From positions 2,763,893 through 2,827,892 of the forward strand of contig NW_020313057.1 of NCBI RefSeq assembly GCF_003265705.1: a stretch of 64,000 nt of DNA. The letters are read 5' to 3'. Shown one piece after another: positions 33,021 through 46,527 of the stretch. The notes beneath the pieces were generated by a model that had not been told where the DNA came from, did not search any database, and saw only the letters and a list, made by a program, of their open reading frames with translations. The translations under genes were made by a program, and so were the position numbers. Each line of letters opens with the position of its first letter. The first letter of the stretch is position 1. The stretch comes from Callorhinus ursinus. Its lineage: Eukaryota > Chordata > Mammalia > Carnivora > Otariidae.

Positions 33021-35409
33021 AACAGGCAGCCCCTACCAATGGCCAGTGTGGACAGAGGTTTAAAATCTGTGGACAGGCAAGGTTCTTAGAGACAAAGACA
33101 TGTTCTGCACAGAAGGTCGGATTTCGGTGGCCCGGCGTGGAAATGGAAGTAAGGAGGATGTGATGAGTGAGTCAGGAATCCCAGCCAGAGGAGAAAATCA
33201 GGTCAGTAGGTCACCAGTACCCGGGAGTTGCAGTGATGGCAAGTAAGGGTTCTTGCCTGGTTCATTTGTGGGTCATGGGCTCCTGTAAACACAGGGACTG
33301 ACTGTTAGGTGAGTGGTCCAGGGTCAGTGCTTAAAGGCAGGAGAGCAGCCCACCAGGTACCTCATGGACAGGGATGAGGTACCTTCTGTTTACTCTGGGA
33401 TAAGCTTGCTGTGTGTCTTTTATGTCATGAGTAATTATTAGTAGAGCCTTCATCCGGTCTCCACAGTGACCTGGTATCACTGACAAATAATTTAGCTTTC
33501 CTCGGTACATATCCTTGGTTGCAGATACCTGTTTCTTGTGTGTTTGAATAAAGGTCCTTGATCAAAGGTTTGACTGACATGAGGTTCTTTGGGAAGCCCC
33601 AGGCTTCCTGCTTCATTGTGGGGAGCTTGGCTACCATCTCTTTGCCTGCTTATTATTTGCATTCTGAAAAACATTCTGCACGGCATTTTTCAGCGTTCTT
33701 TTCTCTCTCAGTGTATGTTTTCAGTGACTCTCGGTTTTGGCCGTGACCCACGAGTGCTGCACCCTGTAATCCAGTCACACCTAGCAGTTACCCTAATTGC
33801 GCTTCCTCGCCTGGACCTCCTTAGGAGGCTGTGCTTTCCGTGGGGCTCCCTGCAGGGCATAAGCTCCACCTAATGCCTCAGTGGCAGGACTAGTGAGAGG
33901 CAGAGAGGAGGAAGAGAGGAGGGAGAGGATGCTTGGCCTTCTTTTACTGGTCAGCCTGATTAGAAGGGCTTTGGGAAGTCTTGGCTGCCTGGCAATCGAG
34001 GCGTGAGGGAGTGGCGGGAGCGGGTGGGGTAAGCGGGGCTCCGGGCCATCTTGGTCTATTGATAATGCACCCTGTGTTTCTTGTTCCCCTTGGCATGGGC
34101 TCTCTGTCCCTTCTGGTGAGAGCTTCATTCCCCAGAAGAAGAGTTGACGTTCTTCCTTGAAGTTCCATGAGCACTAGTAGAGCACACAGCATTCTGTCCT
34201 GTTTTGAGACTGCTCGGTGGGTGATGAAGTGGAGTGAAAGGCTCCACGCCGCTGGGATGAAAGTGCAGAACTCACCTGCACATCGTCCCCCGCCGAGAAG
34301 TGCCTTTCCTCATTTGGGTTTCTCTGTGGTCACTTGATCACAGATTGCATTTTTCCGTCTCTGATCCAAAACTCGGAGGATGGAGATCTTGACCTCCAGA
34401 GTGCTTCTTCCTAAGTTCTGCTGCCGCTCTGGGTCAGACTCCGATGGACGGGATTCAGACTGTGAGGAAGCTGGGCTGGCTTCAGTCCTGCCGTTCAAAA
34501 AGCGCATGAAGAGTGTGCGGCCTCTTTCTTCAGCCTGTTTCAGACTCAGTGTGTGTCAGCATCAAGATCTGCACAAGTCCGAGGAGTTCCTTTTCAAAGG
34601 GATCCGTTTACATCTGGTTTTGTATCATTTTAGTCCCATATTGCCTGAGCTTAAAAGCCTCCTTCTAAGGACTTGCCTTGAAACCCACCCCTGTTTCCCC
34701 AACACCACAACCACCTCCAACAGATCCTTTTAGGGGAAAACGCGGTCCTGTACTTGAGGCTGTGTCCCCAGGCCCCGGATCTCAAGAAGTGGCCTTGTGA
34801 TAATACTGCACAGTGTCCCAACCACATAGAAACACAGATGGTTGATCCTCCTAGTGAGTGGACGATGTGTGTCTGTGTGTTCGCCTTCCCTTTGCTTCGG
34901 TTGCTTGCTTCCGTTATGAACTCTTCCCCATCCTTTGTGGCAGCTGGTGTTGGCAACTGAAGGTGCCGGTTGGTGGGGCTGAGCCTCTACTTCTTCCTCC
35001 ATCCCCACTTACCCTATCTTCGTGATCTGGGGTGGGGTGGTGCGTCAGTCCACAACTTCCGTGACCCCTTGTGGGGAAAAAAAAAAAGAAGAGATCTACA
35101 CAGCAAGCTTGTGGGTGGGTGGCTGCATGCCCAGGAAGGTGAGCTTGCATCCTGTTTTGGGAGGTCTGTAAGTCCATACTGCGATTCTGCATTTCATGTC
35201 ACTTGTCACTAATGAGCAGGAGATTTTTTCTCTTCTTTCTCTGTAGTTAGTTCTGGGTTACGTAGATCTCCCTAAAGAGTCCTGACTCTGGATCTTAAAT
35301 AAGACACACACAGTCTTTTTAGCTGAATGGAAAAGGACATGTCCTCCCCTCCCTCCCTGGGTAGCTATCGCCCAATGAGTCCTTTTTCACCGTACAGTTT
35401 CTTCAAAGA
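33021..35409 (+). other. Intronic sequence, nothing firm
   Basis: GC-moderate with several overlapping open frames, the best an ATG frame of 117 codons at 34,380-34,733 with a Ser/Asp-rich start; no splice context, no family resemblance. Confidence 0.35.
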
Positions 35410-35590
35410 GAGGCAGTGTGATTTGGCATCCTCCGGGATCAGACTGCTTGGGCCCACCCTCTGGGTCTTTGGTTTGCGAGCTTTCTCGTAAAGTGGGGAT
35501 AATAATAGTGTACACTCGAGAGAGTTCCACAGAAATACAACCAGTGCATGAGCTGCATGCCTGCATGTAGTAAACACTCAGGCAAATGTG
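35410..35590 (+). mobile_element. MIR, plus strand
   Basis: GAGGCAGTGTGATTTGGCATCC, GGGTCTTTGGTTTGCGAGC, GTAAAGTGGGGATAATAATAG and GCATGTAGTAAACACTCAGG follow MIR order. Confidence 0.6.
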
Positions 35591-36179
35591 AGAAAACATG
35601 GCTATGTTCTTAGTAATGCATCCTTCACCATTCGGGTGTCCTCGAGGTAGGGCCAACTATCTGTTCTCTCATCATGACCAGAGTAAACTGTTTTGAGAAC
35701 AAGGCATGCCTTTCTGGGGACGACAGGGGAGAGTATTTGAGGTTGGGAGTGTCCCAGAAAATCCCATCTCTTTGGTAACCTGGGGCAGATGGGATGACGA
35801 TGACGTACTTTATGACCGAAGACAGGGTTTTTTTCTAACGCGCCATAAGCTGGAGTTTCAGCTGCTGTCACAGAGAGCCAGCTCTGAAACTCTCCACCAG
35901 GGCGGGGAGCCTACACAGTCTCCAGCATTAATCCTGAGCGCCCTGCTGTGTGTCTGCTTCTGGGAACTGGGCCTTGGTTGCACAGCTGCCACAGGTGAAG
36001 CCACAGTGAGACAGTGCCTGGAACCCTCCCGATGGCTTCATAAGGTTGGGGCAGCGCATCGCTGTAAGCATCGGCCAGTTGATTTCCCGTGCATTCGGTG
36101 GCATAGGACTCTGACTCCTGAATCAACCATTTCTCCAAGTGTTGGAATGAATCAGAAGCTGGTCTGGCCCCTGCCACCT

Positions 36180-36590
36180 CCCTGACCTAGTTTCCAACCA
36201 CTTTCCTCTTTCCCTTGCTCCAGCCACATTGGCTTCTTTTCTGTTTTTCCTAAACAAGCCAAGCACACGCTTGCCCAGGGCCTGTGGGGCTCTCCAGATC
36301 GGCTCTCTGGAAAGTTCATCTTAGGTATTCGGAGGCCTCTCCATCGCCCCTTATGAAATCAGCCCTTTGACCTTCTGCACCCGCTTACCCTGGTTTATTT
36401 GTCCATCTAACACTTCACCGACATTGCAGATGCCTTGTAGGCTCTGTTTCTTGCCTGTCTTCCCCTCCCCTTGCACCACCAGTAGAACATAAAATCTGTG
36501 ACATGAGTGTTTCCAGCAACAGGGACTCTGCTTTGTTCCTGGTTTGCTCTAACCCCAGGTGTCCTTCCACTGGATGCGACGCCTTCTCAT
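36180..36590 (+). mobile_element. L2 LINE 3' end, plus strand
   Basis: TTGCTCCAGCCACATTGGCTTC, TAAACAAGCCAAGCACACGC, GACCTTCTGCACCCGCTTACCC, AGTAGAACATAAAATCTGTGAC follow L2 3' order. Confidence 0.6.
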
Positions 36591-36795
36591 GCTGCCGGAG
36601 GAACACAGGGTAAGAGGTCCTTAGGTTTTAATCACTGAGTATAACTAAGTCATTTGTCTTCTCAGCAAGGAAGGAAATATTTGGGTAGAAAATTCTGCAG
36701 AATACATTACTTTAAGTTCATCTTGGTATGAAGTCAGGATCTTGGGAGGCCAAGTATGAGGATCACGTTAGCATTTCCTTTGGTAAATTAAGATG

Positions 36796-36852
36796 AATTA
36801 AAGGCCAGTGAATTAAAGGCCAAAGGCATAATCCTATGCCTTTGGCCTTTAA
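36796..36852. repeat. Perfect 18-bp inverted repeat (hairpin) with flanking direct repeat
   Basis: TTAAAGGCCAAAGGCATA (36,813-36,830), loop ATCC, and its exact reverse complement TATGCCTTTGGCCTTTAA (36,835-36,852). The word TGAATTAAAGGCC also occurs just upstream at 36,794-36,806 and 36,809-36,820 as a direct repeat. Not part of any repeat family that I recognise. Confidence 0.9.
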
Positions 36853-36982
36853 CAGTTTTTGTTTTTTTTTTAATAGAAAAGAGCCATGTGTTCCGCGTGC
36901 TTTTTTTTTTTGTCTGTGTGGGTAAATGAATGAGGGATATTGTTGACATTGTTGTTCATTGTTCATACTTTTGCTGTTTCTT

Positions 36983-37171
36983 TTTTTTAATTTTTATTTA
37001 TTTATTTGACAGAGACACAGTGAGAGAGGGAAGACAAGCAGGGGGAGTGGGAGAGGGAGAAGCAGGCTTCCTGTGGAGCAGAGAGCCCTATGTGGGGCTT
37101 GATCCCAGGGCCCTGGAACCATGACCTGAGCCGAAGGCAGACGCTTAACGACTGAGCCACCCAGGCGCCCC
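36983..37171 (-). mobile_element. Can-SINE, minus strand, perfect target duplication
   Basis: TTAATTTTTATTTATTT tail, head GAGCCACCCAGGCGCCCC. Perfect 16-bp duplication ACTTTTGCTGTTTCTT at 36,967-36,982 and 37,172-37,187. Confidence 0.97.
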
Positions 37172-39438
37172 ACTTTTGCTGTTTCTTCTGTAGTGTGGCC
37201 TTGACTTTTAAATTCTGTGTATTTAGTTGCACGTAGGACTTACTTTGAGGTACCCCATATGTCTGAAAGAAACTAGGGGATGACAAAACAATTTTATACC
37301 TGTCTTATCTCCTACTGAGAGGTATTGAGTAGCCAACTTGGTTTTGGAGATTCTGTTGCCTCTGTGTGTTTTTACACGGGCAATGCTGCTAACACAAATT
37401 CCTGTGTTTGCTTAGGTAGTTTCCATTTCTTTGGCTGATAAACTCAGGGAAGCAATTTTAGGGTGGTGGCCAGCCAGGTAGGGAGGTAGGAATTTGTAAA
37501 TAATCAGAGTAGGGTTTTGAGGTGAATCTCTCACTGGTTTTATCTGGTTTATTCCAGTTGCAAGATTTTGGTTACTTTGCAGTTAGAAGGCTTTAAAAGG
37601 AGTATGCACTATCATAGGGAAAACAGGTAACTGGCTTGTGAATATTAAAATACAGTTCCTTAGGCATTGCTGTTTCCAGAGGATTTGAGTCTTTTTATTC
37701 AGTAACTTTGTGTCTTCTGTGTTCAAAGGTTTACGCTAATCACCTTTGGTGGCTGTTTACAGGTGGTGCTTAATAGCAGAAGCTACTTCTGAGAAGCGTA
37801 CATTCTAATAAATTAGTTTTCCAAAATTGGTGTGTCAAATCGGTAACCATTTCATAAGCTATTAAGGAAATATCTTCCCTCTTAGAAAAGTTACTGCCTT
37901 GAGCTTTATGCATCAAAGAGTGAGTCTTTGCCTGGTGTTTGGTACCAGAGTTTTCCTGAGACGCCTATAGAAAGTGAATGCGTTTTTTGTTTTGTTTTGT
38001 TTTGTTTGCTTTGTTATAATTTTGGTAAAGTCTTAAAGGTTGTGAACAAGGCTGTCCTTTTTAGCTCCCATCTGAACAAAAACATTTTCACCTTTGTGGA
38101 GAGCGTGATTGGAAAAGGCACTTAGGAGGGTGGTAAATCACGGGTGAATTAAATCCCTGCATTCTTGGAGTTGACGTGTGGTTCTGCCAGTGTTAGTTAT
38201 CATCCCTGATTTGTCAGGCATGATGTGCATTTTTCTCTTCTGCCCCTCCCTCATCCGAATCTTTTCTAAGATCGCTGTCTTTGTCTTGCGCTTAACAGGA
38301 GTTCCCAATACTTTGTTCTGGTGACTGAGGTGCAGTTCGGGTTTTCTTGCCTTATCAATGGCCCTTAGTTGCTCCCTGACAATGGGATACAGATCTGAAA
38401 TGAGGAATCCGATTATTTATAGCGTGGACCAAAAAGTGAACAATTTGGCAAGATCCCATCTCTTACCATGTTTGAGATGGATTCGTTTTCCCCCAAGTAA
38501 AGACCGGTCATATTTATAAGCTGGTGGTATTCTTTCAGAATCTTCAAAGGAAATGTGTAGCCATGTTAGTGAAGGAACTTGTTTATTTTAGATTTTTCTT
38601 CTGTATATTTCTAATCTTGAGAAAAATCACTCAGATTTGGTAAAGTAAGGAGAGATGAATAAAAGTGAATTGTTTGTGGAGTGTATTAATTAAACTTACG
38701 TTTATTAAACTCCTAATGGAAGACCCAGTGTCCTGGGCAGAGATAAGTATGTAGGATATTTACCCTTGGGGAGTTTGCATCTAGTTTGGGCCTGTACTTA
38801 AGGTTAACAAATATGTTACACAAAGTAGTTGCTCATTGGAAGTGAAGTTGGTACCGTGTTGCTTATTGAACTTTCCTGATTAGAAGGCTTTGTACATACA
38901 TGCACTTGGCCTACTTGGCCTACAGATGGAGAGCCTGTGAAGCCCTTTTTAGACATAAAAGCAGGACTGAGTTCATTTGGGAAGAACTGAGGAAAGGAGC
39001 CACCATTCTTAGGTATGATTAATGATAGTACCGTTCATAAAACTTGTTTAACTCATTGTATCTCCTGGCCCACTGCAGCTATCAAAATATTAATCACCCG
39101 AAAATGCTTATTTGGGGGGGGGAAGGCTTTAATCGTGGAGTCATATGTGAATAGAAACCTGTGGATTATAATTATGTACATATGTTTATTTATATTTGTG
39201 GAAAAAACAGGGGGTCTCCTTATCCAGAGTTCCCTCTGTGGACGTGTGGTGTCGTGTTATAAATGTAGTTTTATAGATCTGAGTTTAAAGGGCTTGGCTT
39301 TTGAGGACACTGGATGTGAAATTGGGGTAAGAGAACAAGGCGCCTTCTACGATTTTTGAGAGCTGCAATCCTCAGCTCTCAACTTAGAAAGCAAGGGCAA
39401 ACACTGTGATAGTAATCAGCATGTCTTTGAAATAAAAG
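37172..39438 (+). other. Intronic AT-rich sequence
   Basis: No repeat or exon recognised. One (TTTTG)n stretch at 37,984-38,008. Confidence 0.35.
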
Positions 39439-39636
39439 TTTTTTTTTTATAAAGATTTTATTTATTTATTTGACAGAGAGACACAGCGAGAGAGGGAACA
39501 CAAGCAGGGGGAGTGGGAGAGGGAGAAGCAGGCTTCCCGCCGAGCAGGGAGCCCGATGCGGGGCTCGATCCCAGGACCCCGGGATCATGACCTGAGCCGA
39601 AGGCAGACGCTTAACGACTGAGCCACCCAGGTGCCC
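39439..39636 (-). mobile_element. Can-SINE, minus strand
   Basis: T-run, AAGATTTTATTTATTTATTTGACAG, head GAGCCACCCAGGTGCCC. Perfect 11-bp duplication TGAAATAAAAG at 39,428-39,438 and 39,637-39,647. Nearly identical in body to the 24,317 copy. Confidence 0.97.
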
Positions 39637-40762
39637 TGAAATAAAAGGAGTTTTTAAAAAGAAACAATCTTTTGATCAAAAAAGGCCTTGCAATGATTAT
39701 AATCCTTTTAAACTGCTTGAAATCGGTGTTTATTCTTTTTCCTGCTTTTTAATAGAAGTGACTCATTATTGATCCCGAAATACTTTGGGAAGATTTAGTC
39801 TAATAAAATACCCTTTCTCTATTCAGTGATATGATAATTTCTATTTTTCTTAACTAAATTTTCATAGCGTTCTCAACTTTTCATCAACAAACTTTTTTTG
39901 AGCATCGCAACTCTCTTTAATTTAGTAGTAAACACCCTTATTCCTTTTTTATAGTTAGAAGAAACTAAGGCTTCTCAATAGTGTAAGTGGAATACAGTGT
40001 TAGGATTCTAGCTGTTTTAGGGGGAAAAAAAAAACCAACTAAAACCCAGCCCAGCTTCTCTTCCTGTGGTTGTCCTTTATTCTGACACACTGCTGGTGTA
40101 CTCAACACTTTTCATACCGTGTGTGTGGGAGTTTGTCCCTACCAAGCATTTCTCTGTGACACCAGCTGGGTGCCCTGCAATTTAACTCCATTCTGACACT
40201 TTCTACCTGGATGTAGTCTCACGTGACTGTTGTTAGAATGGCTCACAGAACTCGGGGAAACACTTTTTGCCAGTTGATTGAAGGATATGATGAAGGATAC
40301 AGATGAAAACCCAGATGAAGAAATACACAGGGCAAGGTCTGGGAGGGTCCTGCGTGCAGGAGCTTCTGTCCCCGTGGATTTGGGGGTGCATTACCCCCCC
40401 TGGCATATTGGATGTGTTCGCCAGCCCAGAAGCTCCCTGAAGCGCGTGTGGTGGGGATTTTTATGGAGGCTTCCTCATACAGACATGATCAATTATTAAC
40501 TTTCTAAGAACTGAGGGGTGGGGCTGAAAATTCCAGGCTTCTAATCATGGCTTGGTCTTTTTGGTGACCAGCCCCCATCCAGGAGCCCACCTCAGAGTCG
40601 CCATGTTAGAACAAAAGCCTGATGCTCTTACCACTTTAGGAATTTACAAGGGTTTCAGGAGCCCTGTTCAGGATGGGGTCAAAGGCCAACTAACTATTAG
40701 AATGAGAGATGCTCCTAGTGTTCTTTTTTAGGAATGCTGTGTCAGGAACCAGGGGCAGAGAC

Positions 40763-40805
40763 CTATATATATATATGTATATATATATATGTATATATAT
40801 ATATA
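40763..40805. repeat. (TA)n/(TATG) microsatellite
   Basis: Alternating AT with two GTAT interruptions, self-complementary and prone to slippage or cruciform formation. Confidence 0.95.
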
Positions 40806-40944
40806 ATCTCACACTAAATGCTACAGAATACTACTGGAAGTATTATTTCCCAGATGTGCCAATTTCATTAATACCACATAGCATAGAAGGCTGTCATTCT
40901 TTAGGGGAGTTTCTCAGTTGTTGACTGCTTTCTAACTCATTGGT

Positions 40945-41440
40945 TATTTTTTGTTTTTTATTGTGGTAAATTATACACAACATAAACTTTGCCATTTTTA
41001 ATATCGTTTTTTAATTTTGAGTATAGTTGACACACAATTTTAACCATTTTTAAGCTACAGGTCGTTGGCATCAGGTACATCACAATGTCATGCCACCATC
41101 ACTACTGTCCATCTCCAGAACTTTCTCATCTTCCCAAATGGAAACTCTGTCTTCATAAAACACTTAATTCCCCGTTCTTTCCTACCCCCCAGCCCTGGCA
41201 GCCCCCATTCTACTCTCTGTCTCTATAAATTTGAGTATTGTAGATACCGCCTGTAAGTGGAATGATACAGTATTCATCTTTTTGTGTCTGGCTGATTGCA
41301 CTCAGCAGAATGTCATCAGGGTTGATCCCTGTTGTAGCAGGTGTCAGTTTCCTTCCTTTTAAAGGCTGAATAATACTCCACCGTATGTTTATACCACATT
41401 TTGCATACACATCCATCCTTTGATGGATCTAACTCTGTTT
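40945..41440 (-). mobile_element. L1 fragment, minus strand
   Basis: TATTGTGGTAAATTATACACAACAT, ATCACAATGTCATGCCACCATCAC, GAATGATACAGTATTCATC, GGCTGATTGCACTCAGCAGAATG, GGCTGAATAATACTCCACCGTATG: reverse complement of an old mammalian L1 3' end. Confidence 0.7.
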
Positions 41441-44400
41441 TATACTGTGGGTCACAATTAGTACTTTCATAACATAAAACATAATAGGAACTGTGTGCCA
41501 TATTAGGTATGATTACCATTTTGTGAAACGTGTGTGTGTGTGTTACACTAAACCTTGTTGGTTTTCCGTGTTTTTCACGGTGGAGTGGAGCTGAACTCTT
41601 AAGCATCTACCAGGTCTTATGACATGGGGAGGTGTGCAGTGTTTCCTGCGTTATGGGCGGGGGCAGAGAGAAAGATCAGGAAGAGCAGACTGACTCATGT
41701 CCACAGTGATGCAGTTGGAAGGAATTCTAGCGAATCAGATATGAGCCAAGCAGCATGGTTTGTAAACAGTTTTCAGGGTCGTCCATGGGGCCTCTCTCTG
41801 TCCTGCCTCTCGGGTTCTTTCTGTTTCACCGCTGTGTGTCGGGCTCGGTGCAGGAGCAAGGGTACCGTGGGCCAGTACTGAAGTTAGCTTACTACATGTG
41901 TCTCGTGGGTGCCTCTGCAATTAAATTTCACACCCTGTGCCTTGGTCTAGATTTGATATTTCCTAATAACAACAACCTAGACCTAGGAGGAAACTTCTTT
42001 GGTTTAGAGAGGTGGACCCTTCCCAGACCAGAGTTTCATGTAGGTAGTTGGACAGAATTGGGACCAGAGCTCAAGGCCCTTCTTCCCCTGGTTGTGGTTT
42101 TCCCATTATATGAAACACTTCCCCAACAAATAGAAATTTCCCAACATATTTCATAAATGGACCATAATGTCCTGAATTATGATCGTTAGGAGTGCAAGTT
42201 TTAGTTGTCTTAAAGCTTCTATGCCGTAAGTATGGCGATGGCGTCATGTTGATATTAAAGCCCAACCTCTTGTAGTTGGAGAGGGTATTTATAAGCCTTT
42301 GGAAAGGTGACTTGAGCCTGATTTAAGGTGTGTGTGTTGGCCTGGGGAAGGTGCACAGACGTTGACTTGTTTATATATGTGTATGTCACAGCACCCAGAG
42401 AGGGCGCTGATTCATAGGTGGCAGTGTTTGCTTTTGTTACTTGATTTCAGGGAACTGGAATAGAGGGTATTTGCCTTCAAGCAGAGGAGCTGATCTTTTA
42501 TGCACATTCTGCTTCCATTGGTCTGGAAGGTCAGTAACTGGTACCAGACTTGGAACAGTTTGTTTTGCATTGTTTACTCTTGTTTCTATGCCTCGTGAGG
42601 TCATCCATTTGCACACAGATGGATACGCCAACTTTCCTGCTTTCTGGATTTACTGCAGCATCTCCCTTTGAAGCTGAACTTCGTCTTTTTTGAGTTCCAG
42701 AGAGAGGGCCAAGGCACTGCCACTGTCGAGTTTAGCATTCATTCTCAATAACCTTTTGTTGCTTATGCCTTGATTTTGTGGGGCAATTTCCTGGGCAAAC
42801 TTTGTCTTACCTAGAGGTTGATTTTTCAAAGCTTTGAATGATCCTGGGTAAAGCATAAACAAGAAAATGTGTATCGGAGGTAAAAATAAACCTTGAGATC
42901 TCCCCATGGGCCACTGAACAATCTAGTCCTTCAACTGTATGAACTTTGACTTGTGGATTTAACACAACAGCAGACCTGTATGGTACAAGATCAAATAAAA
43001 AATCACATCTTGTTAGAGTTTTGGACATCATGTCTTTGTCAGGGGGAGAGCTCCGTAAGTGGCTGTCTCTCTTATAGTTATAAACTTTTTCCCCTAAGAT
43101 TTCTTCAAATGTCCAGCCATCTCTGTCATACTCTGGATGAGTTGTACTTTGCTTGCCTTTTCAGAATACCTTTTTTGTGTCCAGTAAGTTTTATCTTCAT
43201 GTATTTATTTATCCATCCTCTAGTCTACATTTGGGATCCTGAGGATTAAATTGTACAATTTCTTTGAAGATACACACTTCTGGTAAAAATGTGACTATCC
43301 AATGAAAATTATAGGACTGATAAGCATTTTGAAGTATTTCATTTTAGCAAAATAGTGCTTCATTTGAAATTGTTTTGCTCATTGCCTTCACCTTCTCCCT
43401 AGTAGTTGTGGATATAAAAAACACAAGTGAGCAACAACAAAACATGCTGATGTGCTCTGAGTTTCATTTGCTTCTTATTCCTAGTTGGGATTGGGAAAGA
43501 TGGTTTCTGGGGTGTCCATTATGAAGCCGTATTATAAGAAAAGGGATGTAAGTGCTCTCCTTCATCGTGGTGTAATTTTCACAGTGGCTTTGACTTGTCT
43601 TGCTACCTTGTGTCTTTCACCACATTCCTGCCTGCCATAGGTGTGCACAAACATTTGGTGACAACATAATGTTGGTAGAGACTCACAGATCTCTCTCCCA
43701 CACACACCCCCCACACACATGGTTTTTCTCTTTGTTTGTTTTTGTTTTTTTGGATAGGTGCATTTGCAGTGTCTTTTCATTTGAAAGAAACAATATGGGC
43801 GACCCTAATTAACATAGGATTGTCATCTGCCTTGGGCACATTCATATTTATTTATATATAAATTAAATTTTGAATACCAGAGATAAATGCCAGCTTAAGT
43901 AATACTGACTTAACTTTTGAAAGCTTTCATTTATAAAAGAATTCTCTTTCTGTAGCTAACGAAAATGATTTAGAAGTACTTATTTACTGGTAACTGCATT
44001 TGTAGGCAATGGATCTAGTTGGTGGGGGTTTTTGCTCCAGTGTCTGTGTTCGGGTTTTTGATGAGCTCTGGCCTGTGGTTGGGGCTGGGCTGAGGCTGTC
44101 TTGGGAAACTGTAGCTGTAAACTTGTGAGGCATGAGAGTAAAGTCCCGCTTCCCTCATGAAGCCTGGCCTTGAATTGAGAGAGCGAGCGAGCTTGTTTGT
44201 GGGCTATATGTGAGGGAGGAGGCAAAGGGCCCTTGGTTTCCTTCCCGGGCCCTACCTGTTGAGTAACCATCGTATTTCCTGGCACCTGTGAGCTCACTGT
44301 ACTGTTTTGTTTGGTTAGCACCCTCCTCCCAAAGGCCTGGATGAACTCTGTCTTGTCCAGAACTTGAAAGCAAGGTTAGACTGAACAGAAGTACTTGAGT

Positions 44401-44990
44401 TGTTCCTGAGTTGAGGGAATTTTTCTGCATATATATTTTTGTAAACAATGCTAGAAAGTTTTTGCTGAAACGGTGTTTTATTGAGTCTTTCTGAACTTGC
44501 ATAGGACTTAGATCTCCAGGTGGTATACTCTTAACACTGATTCATGCATGGATGTGTGCATACACACACACACACACACGCACGCACGCTCACGCTCACT
44601 GAAAAACACAACTCTCCATGATACAACACAACACCATGCAGCACATACCTTCTCCTTCATTCTTTGGTGATGTGATAACTTTGGCATTTGATTGTCAAGA
44701 AATATATTCTGTACTCTATTTCTATTAATTATTGGCATCTACATCAGTTAAATCTGTAAGGATTTTCTGGATTCAGGTAACACACAAGTTATTAGTGAAA
44801 TGTGAGAGATTTAAGGAGAATCTCAGGGTTGGGTGAAGGTTTGGATATCAGAACAAAGATGGTTATTTGTGAAACAGACATCGGAGAATTGAGTCCCAAG
44901 AGGAAAGGACTTTCGGACCTGGACCAGAGGAACCCATTCTGGAACTTCAAAAATTCTAATCTCTTTTCTTCAGGATAAATGTGTATCTTT
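41441..44990 (+). other. Intronic single-copy-looking tract
   Basis: About 3.5 kb without a recognised interspersed repeat. Contains a short CA-type microsatellite at about 44,562-44,590 and a weak CTCF-like word near 42,394-42,407. No exon supported. Confidence 0.35.
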
Positions 44991-46527
44991 ATATCAAATA
45001 GCAGCCTCACTGTGTTAAAGTACATCTGTGCTTATGTCCCACAGACTCTGGGGCACCAGCTTCTTTGGAGTGCCATTCAGGATGTCACCAGCCAGCCACC
45101 CCACAGACCACATGGGGTTACCTCCCACCCCCATTCCCTTTCTCCCTGCAGTTACGGCTGTGGGCTCCGGCAGCCCTGGGCCTCCAGGGACTTTCCTCTG
45201 AGGACTGCTCTGACCTTCCCTTTCTGACCCTAGATTTCCACAATTTCCACATGCTGTGACTCTTAATTCATGACTAGCCAGTTTCTCCCCCAGAAGTCTT
45301 TACTCCTGGTCCTCGTTGAACCCGACTCTTGGAGTTTGCTGCCGTCTCTCGCGCCCTTGCGGGTGGAGATTGCACCTTCTCGCACACCCCAGGATAGGGC
45401 CTCGGCTCCTCGGGGCTACCTTCCCATCCTTGCTCTTTTCCTCCCTATCCTTTTAGGCTCCTGACAGTCATTGTCCCCTGCTCTCAGTGCTGTCATTTGC
45501 TAGTTACAGCTCCTCATCCACGGAAGATTTTGGCCCCTGGGTGGCAATCTTCTGCTCCAAGTTTCAGGAGTTGTTAGAGCTCACCAGGTGATCCCAGTGG
45601 CAGCCATGGTGGGTGACCAGCAGGCCTGCTTTGCCTGGGACCGGAGGCTGGGGCTTTCTTCAGTGGCGGACTCTCAGTTTTAGAACCATCCCAGTTTCCC
45701 CAGACGCGGGACTCTCAGCGCTCAAAATGGAACAAGGGGCTCGCCCTCGAAGAGTCACTGTCCTAGATCTTGCTAATACTGGGAGCTGCTTCTGATCTGA
45801 AATTCACAGGTTCCACTTGCTGGCTAGAACTTCCTATGCCGTTCATCTGACAGACTGTCCTAGGTAACATCAGAGATTCACCTTTCCAGGTCTAGTTCCA
45901 GCCCCTCGCCTCTGTTTCCACCCTGAGAGTTCATCGTGGTGCCTCTGTCTGATTTCGTGGCCGGCGTCAGTTCTCAGTACACTTCTGCGCACTTAATACA
46001 CCAAATTCCCTTCTACCTGCTCTGTTGGCACATCCCAACCCTGGAGGATCAGGCAGCCCGCTGGACTGTCTGGACTGCCAGATCCTTCCAGAACAAGTCA
46101 CAAATGCCACTATAAGATGCTGGTCCCCCACCTTCACCAGGGACTCAGCACGGCCAGGAAGTTAAGCTCTCGCTCTCCACAGTGACTATATTGAACCTTC
46201 TCAACATGTAAATCTCCAATTGTAAAGTCAGCCACATCCCTCCTACTTACACTTCTCTCTCAGCAGATCATCTTCCCACCACTAAGAAAATAGTCATGTG
46301 AAGGCCATGCTCTCTTCTTCCCACTGCCCCTCTGCACGTCTGCTCTTTTCTGGATCCTTTTCTTTTTTTTTCCGTTTATAGTGCAAGAAGTATCCCCTTC
46401 ACTTTCTGGAAATCAGTTTCTCCACCACCACTCTCTCCCACCTTCTGTTTCAACCTCCATCCTGGTGTTCCTTTCTCATAAGGATTTTTGAATATTCAAG
46501 TCTCTTCCATCTTAAAAGCAAAACAGA
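44991..46527. other. Pyrimidine-rich, GC-moderate tract of uncertain origin
   Basis: C/T-rich plus strand with moderate CpG at 45,310-45,420 and 45,690-45,760. Parts at 46,230-46,500 resemble a diverged interspersed repeat I cannot name. Frames at 44,979-45,795 are short and unlinked to good splice sites. Confidence 0.3.

Noticed and set aside
34380..34733. 117-codon ATG frame with Ser/Asp-rich start
   Set aside because: No splice context or family match; similar frames occur by chance in GC-moderate introns.
35706..36185. 159-codon ATG frame
   Set aside because: No splice sites in frame, no recognisable domain, runs into an L2 fragment at its end.
40763..40805. CRISPR-like or regulatory alternating repeat
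   Set aside because: Plain (TA)n microsatellite; no spacer structure, and CRISPR arrays are not expected in a mammalian genome.
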